In this document: positions 1 to 9,178 of the stretch, one piece after another
How the letters are laid out: each line of letters starts with the position of its first letter
How positions within the stretch are numbered: position 1 is the first letter of the stretch
Assembly (NCBI GenBank): GCA_045532175.1
Contig: JAZSFK010000008.1
Span: 7,990 to 71,989 of the forward strand
DNA: 64,000 nucleotides
Direction of reading: 5' to 3'
Origin: Fimenecus sp045532175
Lineage (GTDB): Bacteria; Bacillota; Clostridia; Oscillospirales; Acutalibacteraceae
The notes under the pieces: generated by a model
The model's input: only the letters and a program-made list of their open reading frames with translations
Databases searched by the model: none
Told to the model about the DNA's origin: nothing
Program-made: the position numbers and the translations under genes

Positions 1-770
1 TCACGATAAGTTTCACAACGTAAAAACATCTTGTAATAAGATGAAATATTACAAGGTATTCTTTTTTTGTTATGTTCAGTTACAAGTTGTGCACAAAGTC
101 CCCAGCCTGTTTCCTTTATTCTGAATTTAAAGGACTCAATTGATGAATTGTTAAAAGTTTTCAGATAATCTGTAAATAACTGTTGTGAAGGCACACCATG
201 ACAGATAACTTCAACTAAAACTAAATTGTCCGGTGTTCCGCACAAGGACTTAACCGCTGCAACCTGACAAGGCGTACCTGAAAAAAGAACTTTTTTGCCG
301 GATTTAATATCTGATTTGATGTCATCATATACACCGCTCATATCACTCTGTACATATTTTGAGCCCTGTAACAAATGTAAATCCTGCTTATTATCAATTC
401 GCAAATGCTTTACTGACAATATGTCCTGCTCATCCTTAACCATTGCGGAGCCATAAACTACACCGTCATTGTCGAGCATTTTAACAGCCAATGCAGAGAA
501 AACACCACCTGAAGCAGAGGTTAAAAGATAGTTCTTATTCTTATTTACTGCTGCATAGATTTTTTGCTGAGCAAAATCATTATAGAAGTCTTTTTTAACA
601 GGACAGGTACGTGTACAAAGTCCGCAATCAATACAAAGTGCTTCGTCAATTTCAGGATAGCTTACACCAAGCTCTCCGTTTTTCATTTTTATAGCACCCT
701 TGGGACAAACGCTTTCGCAAAGCCTACAACCTGTGCAATCATTTTTTAAAACAAGATTTTCTGTTTTCAT
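1..770 (-). CDS. FrhB/FdhB-family iron-sulfur protein (coenzyme F420 hydrogenase beta-like), C-terminus cut by window edge
   Basis: The reading frame is open from an ATG at 770 to the left edge (about 256 codons visible) with no stop, so the gene is partial. Two ferredoxin-type 4Fe-4S motifs lie at the N-terminus (CTGCRLCESVCP and CIDCGLCTRTCP, roughly residues 12-55). They are followed by SASGGVFSAL and FSGTPCQVAAV, hallmarks of the FrhB/FdhB beta-subunit family. Members of this family occur often in exopolysaccharide loci next to polysaccharide pyruvyl transferases, as here (4137-5231), and are not evidence of F420 use. The likely role is electron delivery or redox modification during glycan assembly, which is inference. 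It starts 15 nt after the upstream gene and has no strong Shine-Dalgarno site, suggesting coupled translation. Confidence 0.85.
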   Translation of the reverse strand, partial: MKTENLVLKNDCTGCRLCESVCPKGAIKMKNGELGVSYPEIDEALCIDCGLCTRTCPVKKDFYNDFAQQKIYAAVNKNKNYLLTSASGGVFSALAVKMLDNDGVVYGSAMVKDEQDILSVKHLRIDNKQDLHLLQGSKYVQSDMSGVYDDIKSDIKSGKKVLFSGTPCQVAAVKSLCGTPDNLVLVEVICHGVPSQQLFTDYLKTFNNSSIESFKFRIKETGWGLCAQLVTEHNKKRIPCNISSYYKMFLRCETYR

Positions 771-785
771 AAACAAACACAACCA

Positions 786-1355
786 TTATTTAATATTTGA
801 TGTATAGTCCTTGAAACTCATCAAGTTAAGGTCTTTTTCGCTGATGATTAAATTCTCTTTACCACCAATAAGTTCAAAAGGCCATTCAATGTTAATATCG
901 GGGTCGTTATACATAATACCTGAGTCACCTTCACCATAAAACACCTCGGCACATTTATAACTTACAATTGAATCCTCAATTACAAGATATCCGTGACCGA
1001 AATATTGTGGAACAAGAAGGCTGTGTTGATTTTCGCCTGTAAGGTGAAACCCTTGCCATTTGCCGTAAGTTGGTGAATCAGGACGCAAATCAACAATAAC
1101 ATCATAAACATGACCGCTTATGCAACGCACCAATTTGGGTTGTTGCTTAACAAGTTGAAAATGTGTGGCACGGATAACACCTTTTTTGGATAATGTATAA
1201 AACGTTTCTTTTAAATCGTGCTCAATGCCGTTAGCCTTAAACACATCTACGTTATAATCCTTGATTAATCCGCCACGGTCGTCGGATGCGAAGAAGGGCT
1301 TTATAAAATATGCACCCTTTAAATCCAACTCATTAAATTCAAATTTCTGTATCAT
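786..1355 (-). CDS. RmlC-like nucleotide-sugar 3,5-epimerase (cupin)
   Basis: 189 aa, the usual length for dTDP-4-dehydrorhamnose 3,5-epimerase. Visible family features are the RATHFQ segment, equivalent to RGLHFQ with the catalytic His, then VDLRPDSPTYGKW, the VPQYFGHGYLV strand and a C-terminal NDPDINIEWP. It sits last in a CDP-glucose module (rfbF, rfbG, SDR), so its substrate is more likely CDP-4-keto-6-deoxyhexose than the dTDP sugar; that is inference from context. AAGGTG stands 4 nt before the ATG. Epimerisation at C3/C5 would turn a D-sugar into an L-type or altro/talo-type 6-deoxyhexose. Confidence 0.85.
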   Translation of the reverse strand: MIQKFEFNELDLKGAYFIKPFFASDDRGGLIKDYNVDVFKANGIEHDLKETFYTLSKKGVIRATHFQLVKQQPKLVRCISGHVYDVIVDLRPDSPTYGKWQGFHLTGENQHSLLVPQYFGHGYLVIEDSIVSYKCAEVFYGEGDSGIMYNDPDINIEWPFELIGGKENLIISEKDLNLMSFKDYTSNIK

Positions 1356-1364
1356 AAAATCACC

Positions 1365-2276
1365 TTATATTGTTTTAAGCCATTCCATTGTAAGTCTTGT
1401 GCCTTCAGCAAAGCTTACTTCCGCTTTAAATCCGCAATCATTTTCAAGTGCAGATGTATCAAATGTTTCTAACGGCATATTTGTACCGGTAAACGGTACA
1501 TCACCAAAAACCGGAGTTGCATCAGGGGCTAATGCCTGTTGCATTTCAATAATAAACTCTTTTAACGGACGAGCAGTTGAGCTACCAATCATATATTCGC
1601 AGAAAGGCTTACCATTTTTCGCGATTAAATAGAATGCTTTTGCAACATCAGTTATATAAACGAAATCGTAATTCTGTGTTGCTGCAGTAAACTGCAGAGG
1701 CTCGTTATTTATAATTTTACGAATAGTTGTATTAACAAAACGAGGAGAAATTTCACCCACACCATAGGCATTTGTTATCATTGGCCAGATTAAATCTATG
1801 CCAATATCCGCCGCAACGGATTTGCACATACAATGGGCAATATGCTTACCCATACCGTAAATATATGCCATACCCGGTCTGCTTTCTTGCTTATGTATAG
1901 CGGCTTCAACCTCGTATTCCATAATGCTTCCTGCACAAACAAAACGGTTACAACCCAACTGTTTTGCAGTTTTCAAGCACTCAACAGTATTCAATGCATT
2001 TTGCATCTGAAGATTATAATTCACTCGTTCGCTACCTGCTGAACCTGCCCAAGCAAAGTGGACAAAGGTATCATACACATCAGCAGGAATACTTTTTAAT
2101 AAACCTTCTGTATCTGCAATATCAAGCTGTAAATACTTTAAGTTTTCGTGTTTTTCAAGTCTGCGAGGAGTTTCTGAAATGTCAATTGCCAATACCGAAA
2201 CACCTTCATTTAAAAAATGCTTTACAGTATAACTGCCTACAAAACCATCCGCACCTGTTATAATAACATTTTTCAT
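1365..2276 (-). CDS. NAD-dependent epimerase/reductase (extended SDR) of the CDP-deoxyhexose module
   Basis: 303 aa. The N-terminal Rossmann motif is GADGFVGSY and the SDR catalytic Ser/Tyr/Lys are seen in CAGSIMEYE and YIYGMGKH. The C-terminal half carries the substrate domain with NYDFVYITDVAKAF, typical of nucleotide-sugar epimerases and 4-reductases. AGAGG precedes the ATG, which follows the rfbG stop by 1 nt. Lying between rfbG (CDP-glucose 4,6-dehydratase) and an RmlC-like epimerase, it is a good candidate for the C4 reductase that finishes a CDP-6-deoxyhexose. Epimerase activity is the alternative. Confidence 0.8.
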   Translation of the reverse strand: MKNVIITGADGFVGSYTVKHFLNEGVSVLAIDISETPRRLEKHENLKYLQLDIADTEGLLKSIPADVYDTFVHFAWAGSAGSERVNYNLQMQNALNTVECLKTAKQLGCNRFVCAGSIMEYEVEAAIHKQESRPGMAYIYGMGKHIAHCMCKSVAADIGIDLIWPMITNAYGVGEISPRFVNTTIRKIINNEPLQFTAATQNYDFVYITDVAKAFYLIAKNGKPFCEYMIGSSTARPLKEFIIEMQQALAPDATPVFGDVPFTGTNMPLETFDTSALENDCGFKAEVSFAEGTRLTMEWLKTI

Positions 2277-2277
2277 A

Positions 2278-3333
2278 TTAAACCTCTAAAAATTCTTCAA
2301 TCTGTTTGTCCATGCAAGCACGAATGTCTGCATCTGACTGCCAACAAATTGTCCATTCAACTACTTTCTCAATTGCTTTATCCAAGTTCCAACGAGGTGT
2401 CCAACCGAAAGTTGCCTTTAATTTTGAGCAATCAAGTTTGAGGAAGTTTGCCTCATGAGGACCACCTACGAATTTATTTTCCCAAGCAAGACCATTACCC
2501 CACTTGCTTACAAACAAATCAACTAATGCACCGGTCTGGAAACAGTCAACATCGTCAGGTCCTACATTATAATATCCTGCATAAGAAATGTCCTCATACT
2601 GCTTTGCCGCAATCATCATATATGCGTAAAGAGGCTCTAAAACATGCTGGTAAGGTCTTGTTGAATACGGATTACGAACAATTATGTTCTCATTTTTTAT
2701 TGCACTTCTTATGCAGTCAGGAATAATACGGTCATTAGCAAAATCGCCACCGCCAATTACATTGCCTGCACGTGCTGTTGAAATCGCAACACGATTGTCT
2801 GCAAAGAAACTGTTTTTATAGCTGTGTGTAACAAGTTCCGAACAAGATTTCGAGTTGGAATATGGGTCAAAACCATCTAATTCTTCGTTTTCACGATAAC
2901 CCCATTCCCACTCTTTATTGAGATAAACCTTATCTGTTGTGACATTCAAGAATGATTTAACACAGTCACTCTGACGAACACATTCCAAAATATTGACTGT
3001 ACCCATAACATTTGTTTCGTAAGTATAGGCGGGTTCTTTATAGCTGTCACGAACAATTGGTTGTGCAGCCAAATGAAATACAATTTCAGGTTGTGCTTCG
3101 TCAAAAACCTCTTTAAGTCTTGGGAGGTCACGGATATCACCAATATAGGATTTTACGTCTGACTCGATATTTGCAATTTCAAAAATTGATGGAGATGTTG
3201 GTGGTTCTAAAGAATATCCTGTAACATCAGCACCTAAATTGCTTAACATTTTGCAAAGCCAAGACCCTTTAAAACCTGTATGCCCTGTTACAAAAACTTT
3301 TTTGCCACGATAAAAATCTTTATTAAATTCCAT
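2278..3333 (-). CDS. rfbG: CDP-glucose 4,6-dehydratase
   Basis: 351 aa from the ATG at 3333, chosen because GGGAG lies 8 nt upstream and the start falls 5 nt after the rfbF stop. A longer frame to 3357 overlaps rfbF. The VTGHTGFKGSWL N-terminus is diagnostic of RfbG, and NVTTDKVYLNKEW and the YSNSKS region (YxxxK equivalent) carry the dehydratase active site. The enzyme converts CDP-glucose, made by the adjacent RfbF, to CDP-4-dehydro-6-deoxyglucose in the cytoplasm. The family assignment is secure. No RfbH-type 3-dehydratase lies beside it, so the product is probably a 6-deoxy rather than a 3,6-dideoxy hexose. Confidence 0.95.
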   Translation of the reverse strand: MEFNKDFYRGKKVFVTGHTGFKGSWLCKMLSNLGADVTGYSLEPPTSPSIFEIANIESDVKSYIGDIRDLPRLKEVFDEAQPEIVFHLAAQPIVRDSYKEPAYTYETNVMGTVNILECVRQSDCVKSFLNVTTDKVYLNKEWEWGYRENEELDGFDPYSNSKSCSELVTHSYKNSFFADNRVAISTARAGNVIGGGDFANDRIIPDCIRSAIKNENIIVRNPYSTRPYQHVLEPLYAYMMIAAKQYEDISYAGYYNVGPDDVDCFQTGALVDLFVSKWGNGLAWENKFVGGPHEANFLKLDCSKLKATFGWTPRWNLDKAIEKVVEWTICWQSDADIRACMDKQIEEFLEV

Positions 3334-3338
3334 TATTC

Positions 3339-4115
3339 TCACTCCCACAATTTCCAAGGTGCTTTACCTGATTCAAGCAAAGATTCGAGCTTCTGTTTTT
3401 CACGAAGTGTGTCCATACACTGCCAGAAACCTTTATGTGTATACGCCATAAGCTCGTTTTGTGCAACCAATGCATTCATTGGCTCTTTTTCGAATACGAT
3501 AGTATCGTTATCGATTAAATCGAAAAGCTCAGGCTCGAAAACCATAAATCCGATATTGATAAGGTCACCGTCCAAGTCACTCTTTTCTCTGAATGCATTT
3601 ACGTTTCCGTCTTCTGCAATATCAAGAACACCCTTATTCTGTCCGAAATTATAAACAGAAACTGTACCCTTTTTACCGTGTGACTTATGGTATTCTACAA
3701 GTTCCTTGATATTAACATCGCCAACAGCATCACCGTAAGTAAGCATAAATGTTTCATTTCCCACATAATCCTTAACGCGCTTAACTCTTCCGCCTGTCTG
3801 TGTATTAAGACCAGTATCAACAATTGTTACCTTCCAAGGCTCTGCGTGTTTATTATGTACTATCATTTCATTACCGTTTGTGAAATCAAAGGTAACATCA
3901 GAAGTATGTAAGAAATAGTCTGCAAACCATTCCTTAATTACGTGTTGCTTATAACCTGCACAAATTACAAAGTCATTGTATCCGTAATGTGAATACACCT
4001 TCATAATGTGCCAAAGGATGGGCATTCCGCCAATCTCAACCATTGGTTTTGGTTTATTTTGAGATTCCTCTGAAATTCTTGTTCCGAACCCACCTGCTAA
4101 AATTACAACTTTCAT
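3339..4115 (-). CDS. rfbF: glucose-1-phosphate cytidylyltransferase
   Basis: 258 aa, full length for RfbF. It opens with MKVVILAGGFGTR, the nucleotidyltransferase signature, followed by KPKPMVEIGGMPILWHIM, and contains the GDAVGDVN loop typical of the cytidylyl-specific family. It forms CDP-glucose from CTP and glucose-1-phosphate, the first step of CDP-deoxyhexose synthesis. GGAGAG is 6 nt before the ATG. The order rfbF, rfbG, SDR, RmlC-like on one strand with gaps of a few nucleotides forms a compact pathway cassette. Confidence 0.96.
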   Translation of the reverse strand: MKVVILAGGFGTRISEESQNKPKPMVEIGGMPILWHIMKVYSHYGYNDFVICAGYKQHVIKEWFADYFLHTSDVTFDFTNGNEMIVHNKHAEPWKVTIVDTGLNTQTGGRVKRVKDYVGNETFMLTYGDAVGDVNIKELVEYHKSHGKKGTVSVYNFGQNKGVLDIAEDGNVNAFREKSDLDGDLINIGFMVFEPELFDLIDNDTIVFEKEPMNALVAQNELMAYTHKGFWQCMDTLREKQKLESLLESGKAPWKLWE

Positions 4116-4136
4116 TACTATCTCTCCGTTTCCAAA

Positions 4137-5231
4137 TTAGAACTTTAATGCTTTTGTAAGAAATGCCCCTGTTTTTTCACGTTCAATATCTAAAATATCA
4201 TTGACACCTGTGTATGCAATTTCTTTATCAAACAAAGAAAAATCAGAAAAGTCTGTTAGTTTTCTTTCCTCCAACCCTGTAAGTTCCAAAATGCTTGCAA
4301 GTCTTGTACTGTACAGTTCAGGGAAAATATTGATAAATTTCTTATTAAATATAAGACTAAATGAGGTTGCGTGGAATGAATCTGTTATCACACATTCCGC
4401 ATCTCTGAATAATGCCAAAAACTGTTCAACGGTCGGTAACACAACACCGTTACCTGTTTTTCTGAGCTGGTCATATCTTGTACAAAGTCTTATAAGTTTT
4501 AAATTCTTTTCCTTTGCAAGTCGCTCTGCATATTCATCAAATTTAACATTGTTGTTAAGCTGATATACAAGTATGTATTTTTCCTTAACAACCCTTTCAG
4601 CCGCTAAGTCAAACCATGTCTGCGGATTAATGGCTAAAGTAGGGTCTAAAACGTGTTCGCAATCCTTAATGCCAAGGTCTTCAACAATCCCAACAGCACT
4701 TTTTTCTCTAACTGATATATAATCATATCTATCTAAAAGTTCTTTAGTACCTGCCTTTTCCCAGTCATCAAGAGCTTCTTTGCCAAAGCTTGCTGAAAAT
4801 GCGATTATACGTTTATCATCGGGTGCATAAGTTAAATAAAATGGCTTTGGAATTTCGTTATGCCAACCGGTATTCCAAACCTGGTCACTGCCTGTGCAAT
4901 AAACATCTGCATCAATAGGATACTTTTCAAAATCCGCATCCTCACGATAGCAAATATCAGTCAAATTTACATTTCGTTTGAAAAATCCGTCAAAGATTTT
5001 ACGGGACTTTTTACTTGATGGCAGCATTAAAATCAACTTTGCTTTATACACCAATCCATACTCTTTATTAAGCAAAATAGATTTTAAAGATGTCTGCATT
5101 ACTGCGTCACGTCTGTAATCAACTATTTCTGTTTCAAATCCATGCTTTTCGAAGAGTTTTTGTGTAGCATAGGTTTGTAAAACCGAACCATAGTTCAAAA
5201 CAGCATGTAATGTTATAACTGAGGCCTTCAT
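4137..5231 (-). CDS. polysaccharide pyruvyl transferase family protein
   Basis: 364 aa. The N-terminal TLHAVLNYGSVLQTYATQ segment and the later YCTGSDQVWN and VITDSFHATSFSLIF segments are characteristic of the PF04230 family, relatives of CsaB/WcaK with a GT-B-like fold. Members transfer a pyruvyl ketal from phosphoenolpyruvate to a sugar, or act as unusual glycosyltransferases. GAGGAG is 6 nt before the ATG. The FrhB-like gene at the left edge is a known neighbour of this family. The acceptor sugar cannot be inferred. Confidence 0.9.
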   Translation of the reverse strand: MKASVITLHAVLNYGSVLQTYATQKLFEKHGFETEIVDYRRDAVMQTSLKSILLNKEYGLVYKAKLILMLPSSKKSRKIFDGFFKRNVNLTDICYREDADFEKYPIDADVYCTGSDQVWNTGWHNEIPKPFYLTYAPDDKRIIAFSASFGKEALDDWEKAGTKELLDRYDYISVREKSAVGIVEDLGIKDCEHVLDPTLAINPQTWFDLAAERVVKEKYILVYQLNNNVKFDEYAERLAKEKNLKLIRLCTRYDQLRKTGNGVVLPTVEQFLALFRDAECVITDSFHATSFSLIFNKKFINIFPELYSTRLASILELTGLEERKLTDFSDFSLFDKEIAYTGVNDILDIEREKTGAFLTKALKF

Positions 5232-5267
5232 ATAATTCTCCTCTTTTATTTATTCATAAATTAGAAA

Positions 5268-6068
5268 TCATTTAAAATTTCTCTTGTGCACAAATTCGTA
5301 AACGAATTTCGGTACCAATCCGGCTATAATTGGTCGTAAAACCCAGATATAATTTATTTTAGACAGCTTCAATTTCTTTACTGCAGAAGCAATAACTCTA
5401 ACTTCGTTGAATCTATATTTGAACTTTCTGCGTGCCAAGGCATTTCTGTCGTCACGCATTTTATAAAGAGGTTCACCATATACATAACCTTTGTAGCCTT
5501 CAGCATACATACGAACCCATAAATCCCAGTCCTCAACACGCAACCGCTTGTCCGAAACGGAATAACCGGAAACAGCCTCATATGCTTCTCTTCTTACCAT
5601 ACAAGGTGCATGGCAAAAGGGTGTTCCTCGTACAAATGAATTAATATTCGGTTCGCCTTCATTATTTCCTGTTTTGAAATCGCCGTTTTCATCAAAATAT
5701 ATCATTGGAGTGCTGACGATAGAATATTCGGGATGGCTTTCTAAAAAGTTAAACTCTTTTTCCAGTCGATGTGGCAAGGAAATGTCGTCACCGTCCATAC
5801 GAGCTACATATTCTGTGTCAGCATATTTAAGACAGTGATTAAGAGTATAGTTTAACCCCATATTTTTTTCATTCTTCACTAATATTATTTTCTCAGGGTA
5901 TTTATCTACATACTGTTGAGCAACGGTAGCTGTATCATCAATTGAACCATCGTCGCACATAATAAGCTTCCAGTCAGTAAATGTCTGGTCAAGTATTGAA
6001 TCAATTGCCTGTGGCAATGTTGCCGAGCAATTGTAAATTCCCATTATAATAGACACCTTAGCGGACAC
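5268..6068 (-). CDS. family 2 glycosyltransferase
   Basis: About 266 aa. The GT-A signature is clear: SIIMGIYNCSATLPQAIDS, CDDGSIDDT and the metal-binding ARMDGDDISLP. The hydrophobic C-terminus (VLRPIIAGLVPKFVYEFV) suggests membrane association. The start is a choice between TTG at 6074 and GTG at 6068. The strong GGGAGGGG site ends immediately before the TTG, so the GTG with 6 nt spacing is preferred. It probably adds one sugar of the repeat unit on the cytoplasmic face of the membrane; donor and acceptor are unknown. Confidence 0.9.
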   Translation of the reverse strand: MSAKVSIIMGIYNCSATLPQAIDSILDQTFTDWKLIMCDDGSIDDTATVAQQYVDKYPEKIILVKNEKNMGLNYTLNHCLKYADTEYVARMDGDDISLPHRLEKEFNFLESHPEYSIVSTPMIYFDENGDFKTGNNEGEPNINSFVRGTPFCHAPCMVRREAYEAVSGYSVSDKRLRVEDWDLWVRMYAEGYKGYVYGEPLYKMRDDRNALARRKFKYRFNEVRVIASAVKKLKLSKINYIWVLRPIIAGLVPKFVYEFVHKRNFK

Positions 6069-6082
6069 AGGCAACCCCTCCC

Positions 6083-7228
6083 TTATTCATTCAATAATCT
6101 TCTTCTATCAATCAAAACCTTCTCAAGGAACTGCTTTTGTTCAAAGTTTTCTGTTACGTGTTTTATTGCAACTTTTCCATAAGCCTCAATATCATCATGA
6201 TTGTGAAGCATTTCATTCATAACGTCTTTTAACGCAACAGAATTTTTTACAGGTATCGCTTTACCTGTTACATCCTTAATGATAGCATCAATCGGTCCGG
6301 GAATATCCGTCACGATAACAGGAACACCCATAGCCTCGGCTTCAACAACACCCATACCAAAACCTTCACGATAACTTGGTAAAATATAAGTATCCATAGC
6401 AGAAAGGTATTTTTCAACCTCAGTTGTAAAGCCTGTAAAAATAATATTTTCACAAGATTGTGACCATTCATACAAATCATTTTGTATGGTTCCGTCCTGT
6501 TCGGTATTACCTACCATCAATAAATATGTATTTTTATTTTCCTCTGAAACTTTTTTGAATGCTTCAAAAAGTTCGTTTACACCCTTGTCACGTGTAATTC
6601 TGCCCACAAATCCATAAACAAAGTCGTTTGAAGAAAGGTTGTATTTTGCACGAATTTCGTTGCGATACTCCTCTTTTTTTGTCACATTAAATTTTTCGAG
6701 ATTAACACCGCAAGCACTACCGTTCCAGATAACAGAACCTTTATTTTGTGGATAAAGACCTTCGTCGTGTGAAAAATGAAGATTACTTATACTATCGGGT
6801 TGAATATGTGTTGAAAGACCACACACAACCTTTTCAATAAGTTTAAAAATCTTTCGTTTAATGCCACTGAAGCTTACGTATATCATACCCCATTGACAAT
6901 ATAATCTTACCGGAATTTTGGCAAGTTTACCGGCAATAGCAGCATACAGCGACGCATTTGGTGTTGAATATTGAATTAAATCAAATTTTTCACGTATGAA
7001 AATTTTTCTCATTTCAAGCATTGCTTTAACACCTGCAATGCTGATACCACGTTCCATTTTTACCGGAATATAATGAATATATTCCGGTAATGATTTTTTA
7101 AATTCCTCATCATAATTGCATATAAAGCTGATATCCCAATCAGTATTCTTATGAATATACTCAGCCGTTTTTAATACAAAAGCCTTTAAGGTAGATGATA
7201 TAGTTGTAACAAAACAAATTTTCTTCAT
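6083..7228 (-). CDS. family 4 glycosyltransferase
   Basis: 381 aa from the ATG at 7228 (GAGGAG at 9 nt). A longer frame to 7258 lacks a ribosome site. GT-B features: MKKICFVTTISSTLKAF N-terminal fold, FGFVGRITRDKGVNEL-type donor domain and PSYREGFGMGVVEAEAMG, the EX7E element. The protein is clearly paralogous to the N-terminal half of the fusion gene at 20773-22866. Both start MKKICF and share SLPEYIHYIPV and VQYSTPNA, so one cluster probably donated the gene to the other. The sugar specificity is unknown but is likely shared by the two. Confidence 0.92.
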   Translation of the reverse strand: MKKICFVTTISSTLKAFVLKTAEYIHKNTDWDISFICNYDEEFKKSLPEYIHYIPVKMERGISIAGVKAMLEMRKIFIREKFDLIQYSTPNASLYAAIAGKLAKIPVRLYCQWGMIYVSFSGIKRKIFKLIEKVVCGLSTHIQPDSISNLHFSHDEGLYPQNKGSVIWNGSACGVNLEKFNVTKKEEYRNEIRAKYNLSSNDFVYGFVGRITRDKGVNELFEAFKKVSEENKNTYLLMVGNTEQDGTIQNDLYEWSQSCENIIFTGFTTEVEKYLSAMDTYILPSYREGFGMGVVEAEAMGVPVIVTDIPGPIDAIIKDVTGKAIPVKNSVALKDVMNEMLHNHDDIEAYGKVAIKHVTENFEQKQFLEKVLIDRRRLLNE

Positions 7229-7273
7229 TACGATTATCTCCTCAATAATAAAAAACAAAATACAAAATGCTTT

Positions 7274-7870
7274 TTACTTAGTCACAAGATTCTTTATTTT
7301 CAAAATTATACATTTCCCAAGACGGATTAGTTTTTCTGACCAAAGGTTTGCCGTTGTACCGATAACCGCCCCAAATGTATTGTGTATAACATCATCAACC
7401 TCAACAACACCCAATTTAAAGTACCCCTGAACAAACTCAATGCAAATACTTATCATCATAAAGAATAATATTAAAAGAATGTACTGTTTTCTATTCTTAT
7501 ATGAAGAACTGTACTGCAACCACATACTACCCGGAACAAATAAAAGGCAATTCATCCAAGCAACACGTAAAAACTCAATATTACCGCCATTGATTACATC
7601 AATTATGGAATGAAAAGGAATGAGGTTCATTTCTTCTATCTTTGTGTGTCTTGTGAAAATCGTCATATAAACAACACAAAGCAACCATATAACGAACAAT
7701 ATAAAATTTGTTATCCTCCAAATATTTATATATTCCTTTTTGATTTTTGAGCAAATGAAACTCCAAAGGCAGCATACTGAAATCAAAATGATTACCGTAT
7801 AAGAGATAGGCATACAATAAATATAACTGAATACCGAATTTATCGTATAAACTCCTCCCCTTGCACCCAA
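7274..7870 (-). CDS. VanZ-like membrane protein, start codon unclear
   Basis: Up to 198 aa with four or five membrane segments. The MNLIPFHSI and CIEFVQGYFKLGVVEVDDVIHNT segments match the VanZ family (PF04892). VanZ relatives appear in polysaccharide and teicoplanin-resistance loci, but their mechanism is not known. The start is odd: the frame reaches a TTG at 7870, while a strong GGGGAGGAG lies inside the frame at about 7849-7857 with no ATG, GTG or TTG at normal distance. The next ATG is at 7813, about 36 nt downstream. An ATA codon stands 8 nt after that site. It lies in the left polysaccharide operon after the EpsG gene. Confidence 0.75.
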   Translation of the reverse strand: MGARGGVYTINSVFSYIYCMPISYTVIILISVCCLWSFICSKIKKEYINIWRITNFILFVIWLLCVVYMTIFTRHTKIEEMNLIPFHSIIDVINGGNIEFLRVAWMNCLLFVPGSMWLQYSSSYKNRKQYILLILFFMMISICIEFVQGYFKLGVVEVDDVIHNTFGAVIGTTANLWSEKLIRLGKCIILKIKNLVTK

Positions 7871-7899
7871 GTACTTATATGTGTAAACTTATCATACTT

Positions 7900-9015
7900 T
7901 TAAATATGTCCGAATATAAATCTATACGGAATCAAATGCGAATCGTTAGGCATCAATATAATCATGTGCACAAGATATATGAACAAGATAATTATCTTTG
8001 CAAAGGTCTTGGACTTTCTTGTGAAAATACCAGTAAATTCTGCCACTAAAACAGGAAGTGCAAGGTTGAAATACATAGCAAATCTTGCAAGAACTGTAAG
8101 TCTCATACCGCAAATCATAAACAAAAGATTAAACACTGCCATATTGATGAAAAAATCAATATGTCTGTTTCCATGCTTTAGTATAGGATAATATATAAAG
8201 GATACAACTACAGGAAATGCCGCAACAACAATACGCAAGAAGTTAACACCGGCTCTTAGATTTTCCAAATCAGCATAGTCGTCCGCGAGTTTCTCCTGTC
8301 CTATACTCTGCAATGCATCGATAATTGTAGTCCATAATCCAGGAAGGAAAATAATGAGCAAAATAAGAATTATACATACAAACACAAAAGGCTTTTTCCA
8401 TGGCTTCAATCTGCAAAGAATAAAGAATGGTACAACCATCAAGGCTGTCGAATGGAATGTGTATGCAAGAAAAACAACCACAATATATTTCCACCAATTC
8501 TTTCGTTCAAAAAGAAGCGGAAATCCTGCAAACAAAATTGCAGAAGCTATAGTCTGTCTTGTACCATTGAAGGCTGCTGTATATAAACACATTGATACAT
8601 ATAAAGCACATGTCATCAAAAAGTCAGAGCTATATTTCCTGTATGTAAAGACCATCAAACAATATATTATAGCACCTATAATTATGCTATATAAAAAGAA
8701 ATCTGTAACGATGTAATTTCCTATTACAGCAGTAAGCAAATAAAAGCCCCAGTCACGAGTGCCGATAATCTCCTTAAGGTTGACACCTAATTGTCCGTTG
8801 AACATCGATAAATATGCGCCAAAGTCCGTACCTACATACCATCTTGCTGCATAAAAAAATGTAAAAAGTGCACAGACTAATATTGTGGCAAAAACAGGAA
8901 CCATTTTTCTTGTCTGGACATTATGTCCCAAACGCACTTCTTTTTCAACGCTATATACCTGACCAATTCTACCAAGCAGCATTGCTGCAAACATTATAAA
9001 AATGTATATAGCCAT
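7900..9015 (-). CDS. EpsG-family polysaccharide polymerase (Wzy-like)
   Basis: 371 aa, with about ten hydrophobic segments spread over the whole length. The motif NGTRQTIASAILFAGF and the following TFHSTALMVVPFFIL match the EpsG family, which polymerises repeat units on the outer membrane face in Wzx/Wzy-type systems. AGAGGTG precedes the ATG at 9015. It is the first gene of the left-hand operon, directly below a candidate promoter at 9065-9094. A second EpsG-type gene at 15950-17026 suggests that two different glycans are polymerised from this locus. Confidence 0.87.
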   Translation of the reverse strand: MAIYIFIMFAAMLLGRIGQVYSVEKEVRLGHNVQTRKMVPVFATILVCALFTFFYAARWYVGTDFGAYLSMFNGQLGVNLKEIIGTRDWGFYLLTAVIGNYIVTDFFLYSIIIGAIIYCLMVFTYRKYSSDFLMTCALYVSMCLYTAAFNGTRQTIASAILFAGFPLLFERKNWWKYIVVVFLAYTFHSTALMVVPFFILCRLKPWKKPFVFVCIILILLIIFLPGLWTTIIDALQSIGQEKLADDYADLENLRAGVNFLRIVVAAFPVVVSFIYYPILKHGNRHIDFFINMAVFNLLFMICGMRLTVLARFAMYFNLALPVLVAEFTGIFTRKSKTFAKIIILFIYLVHMIILMPNDSHLIPYRFIFGHI

Positions 9016-9064
9016 TTAATTCACCTCTCTATTAAGCCATATATAAACAGACTTACTCTTTTTA

Positions 9065-9094
9065 ATTATATCATAGTACATGTTCTATTTGCAA
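9065..9094 (-). promoter_or_regulatory. candidate promoter of the left polysaccharide operon
   Basis: Read on the minus strand: TTGCAA (9094-9089), an 18-nt spacer, then TATAAT (9070-9065), 50 nt upstream of the EpsG-type gene. The -10 matches consensus perfectly and the -35 is weaker. Confidence 0.5.
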
Positions 9095-9149
9095 GTAATT
9101 TATCTATATATTTAGTCATATTACCAATTTTTCTTATCATTATATTTTA

Positions 9150-9178
9150 TTGACTTTAATAATGGATTTGTATATAAT
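9150..9178 (+). promoter_or_regulatory. promoter of the peptidase/nucleotidyltransferase pair
   Basis: TTGACT at 9150-9155, a 17-nt spacer and TATAAT at 9173-9178, giving a leader of roughly 105 nt before the ATG at 9293. It diverges from the left polysaccharide operon within a 277-nt intergenic region. Confidence 0.65.
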
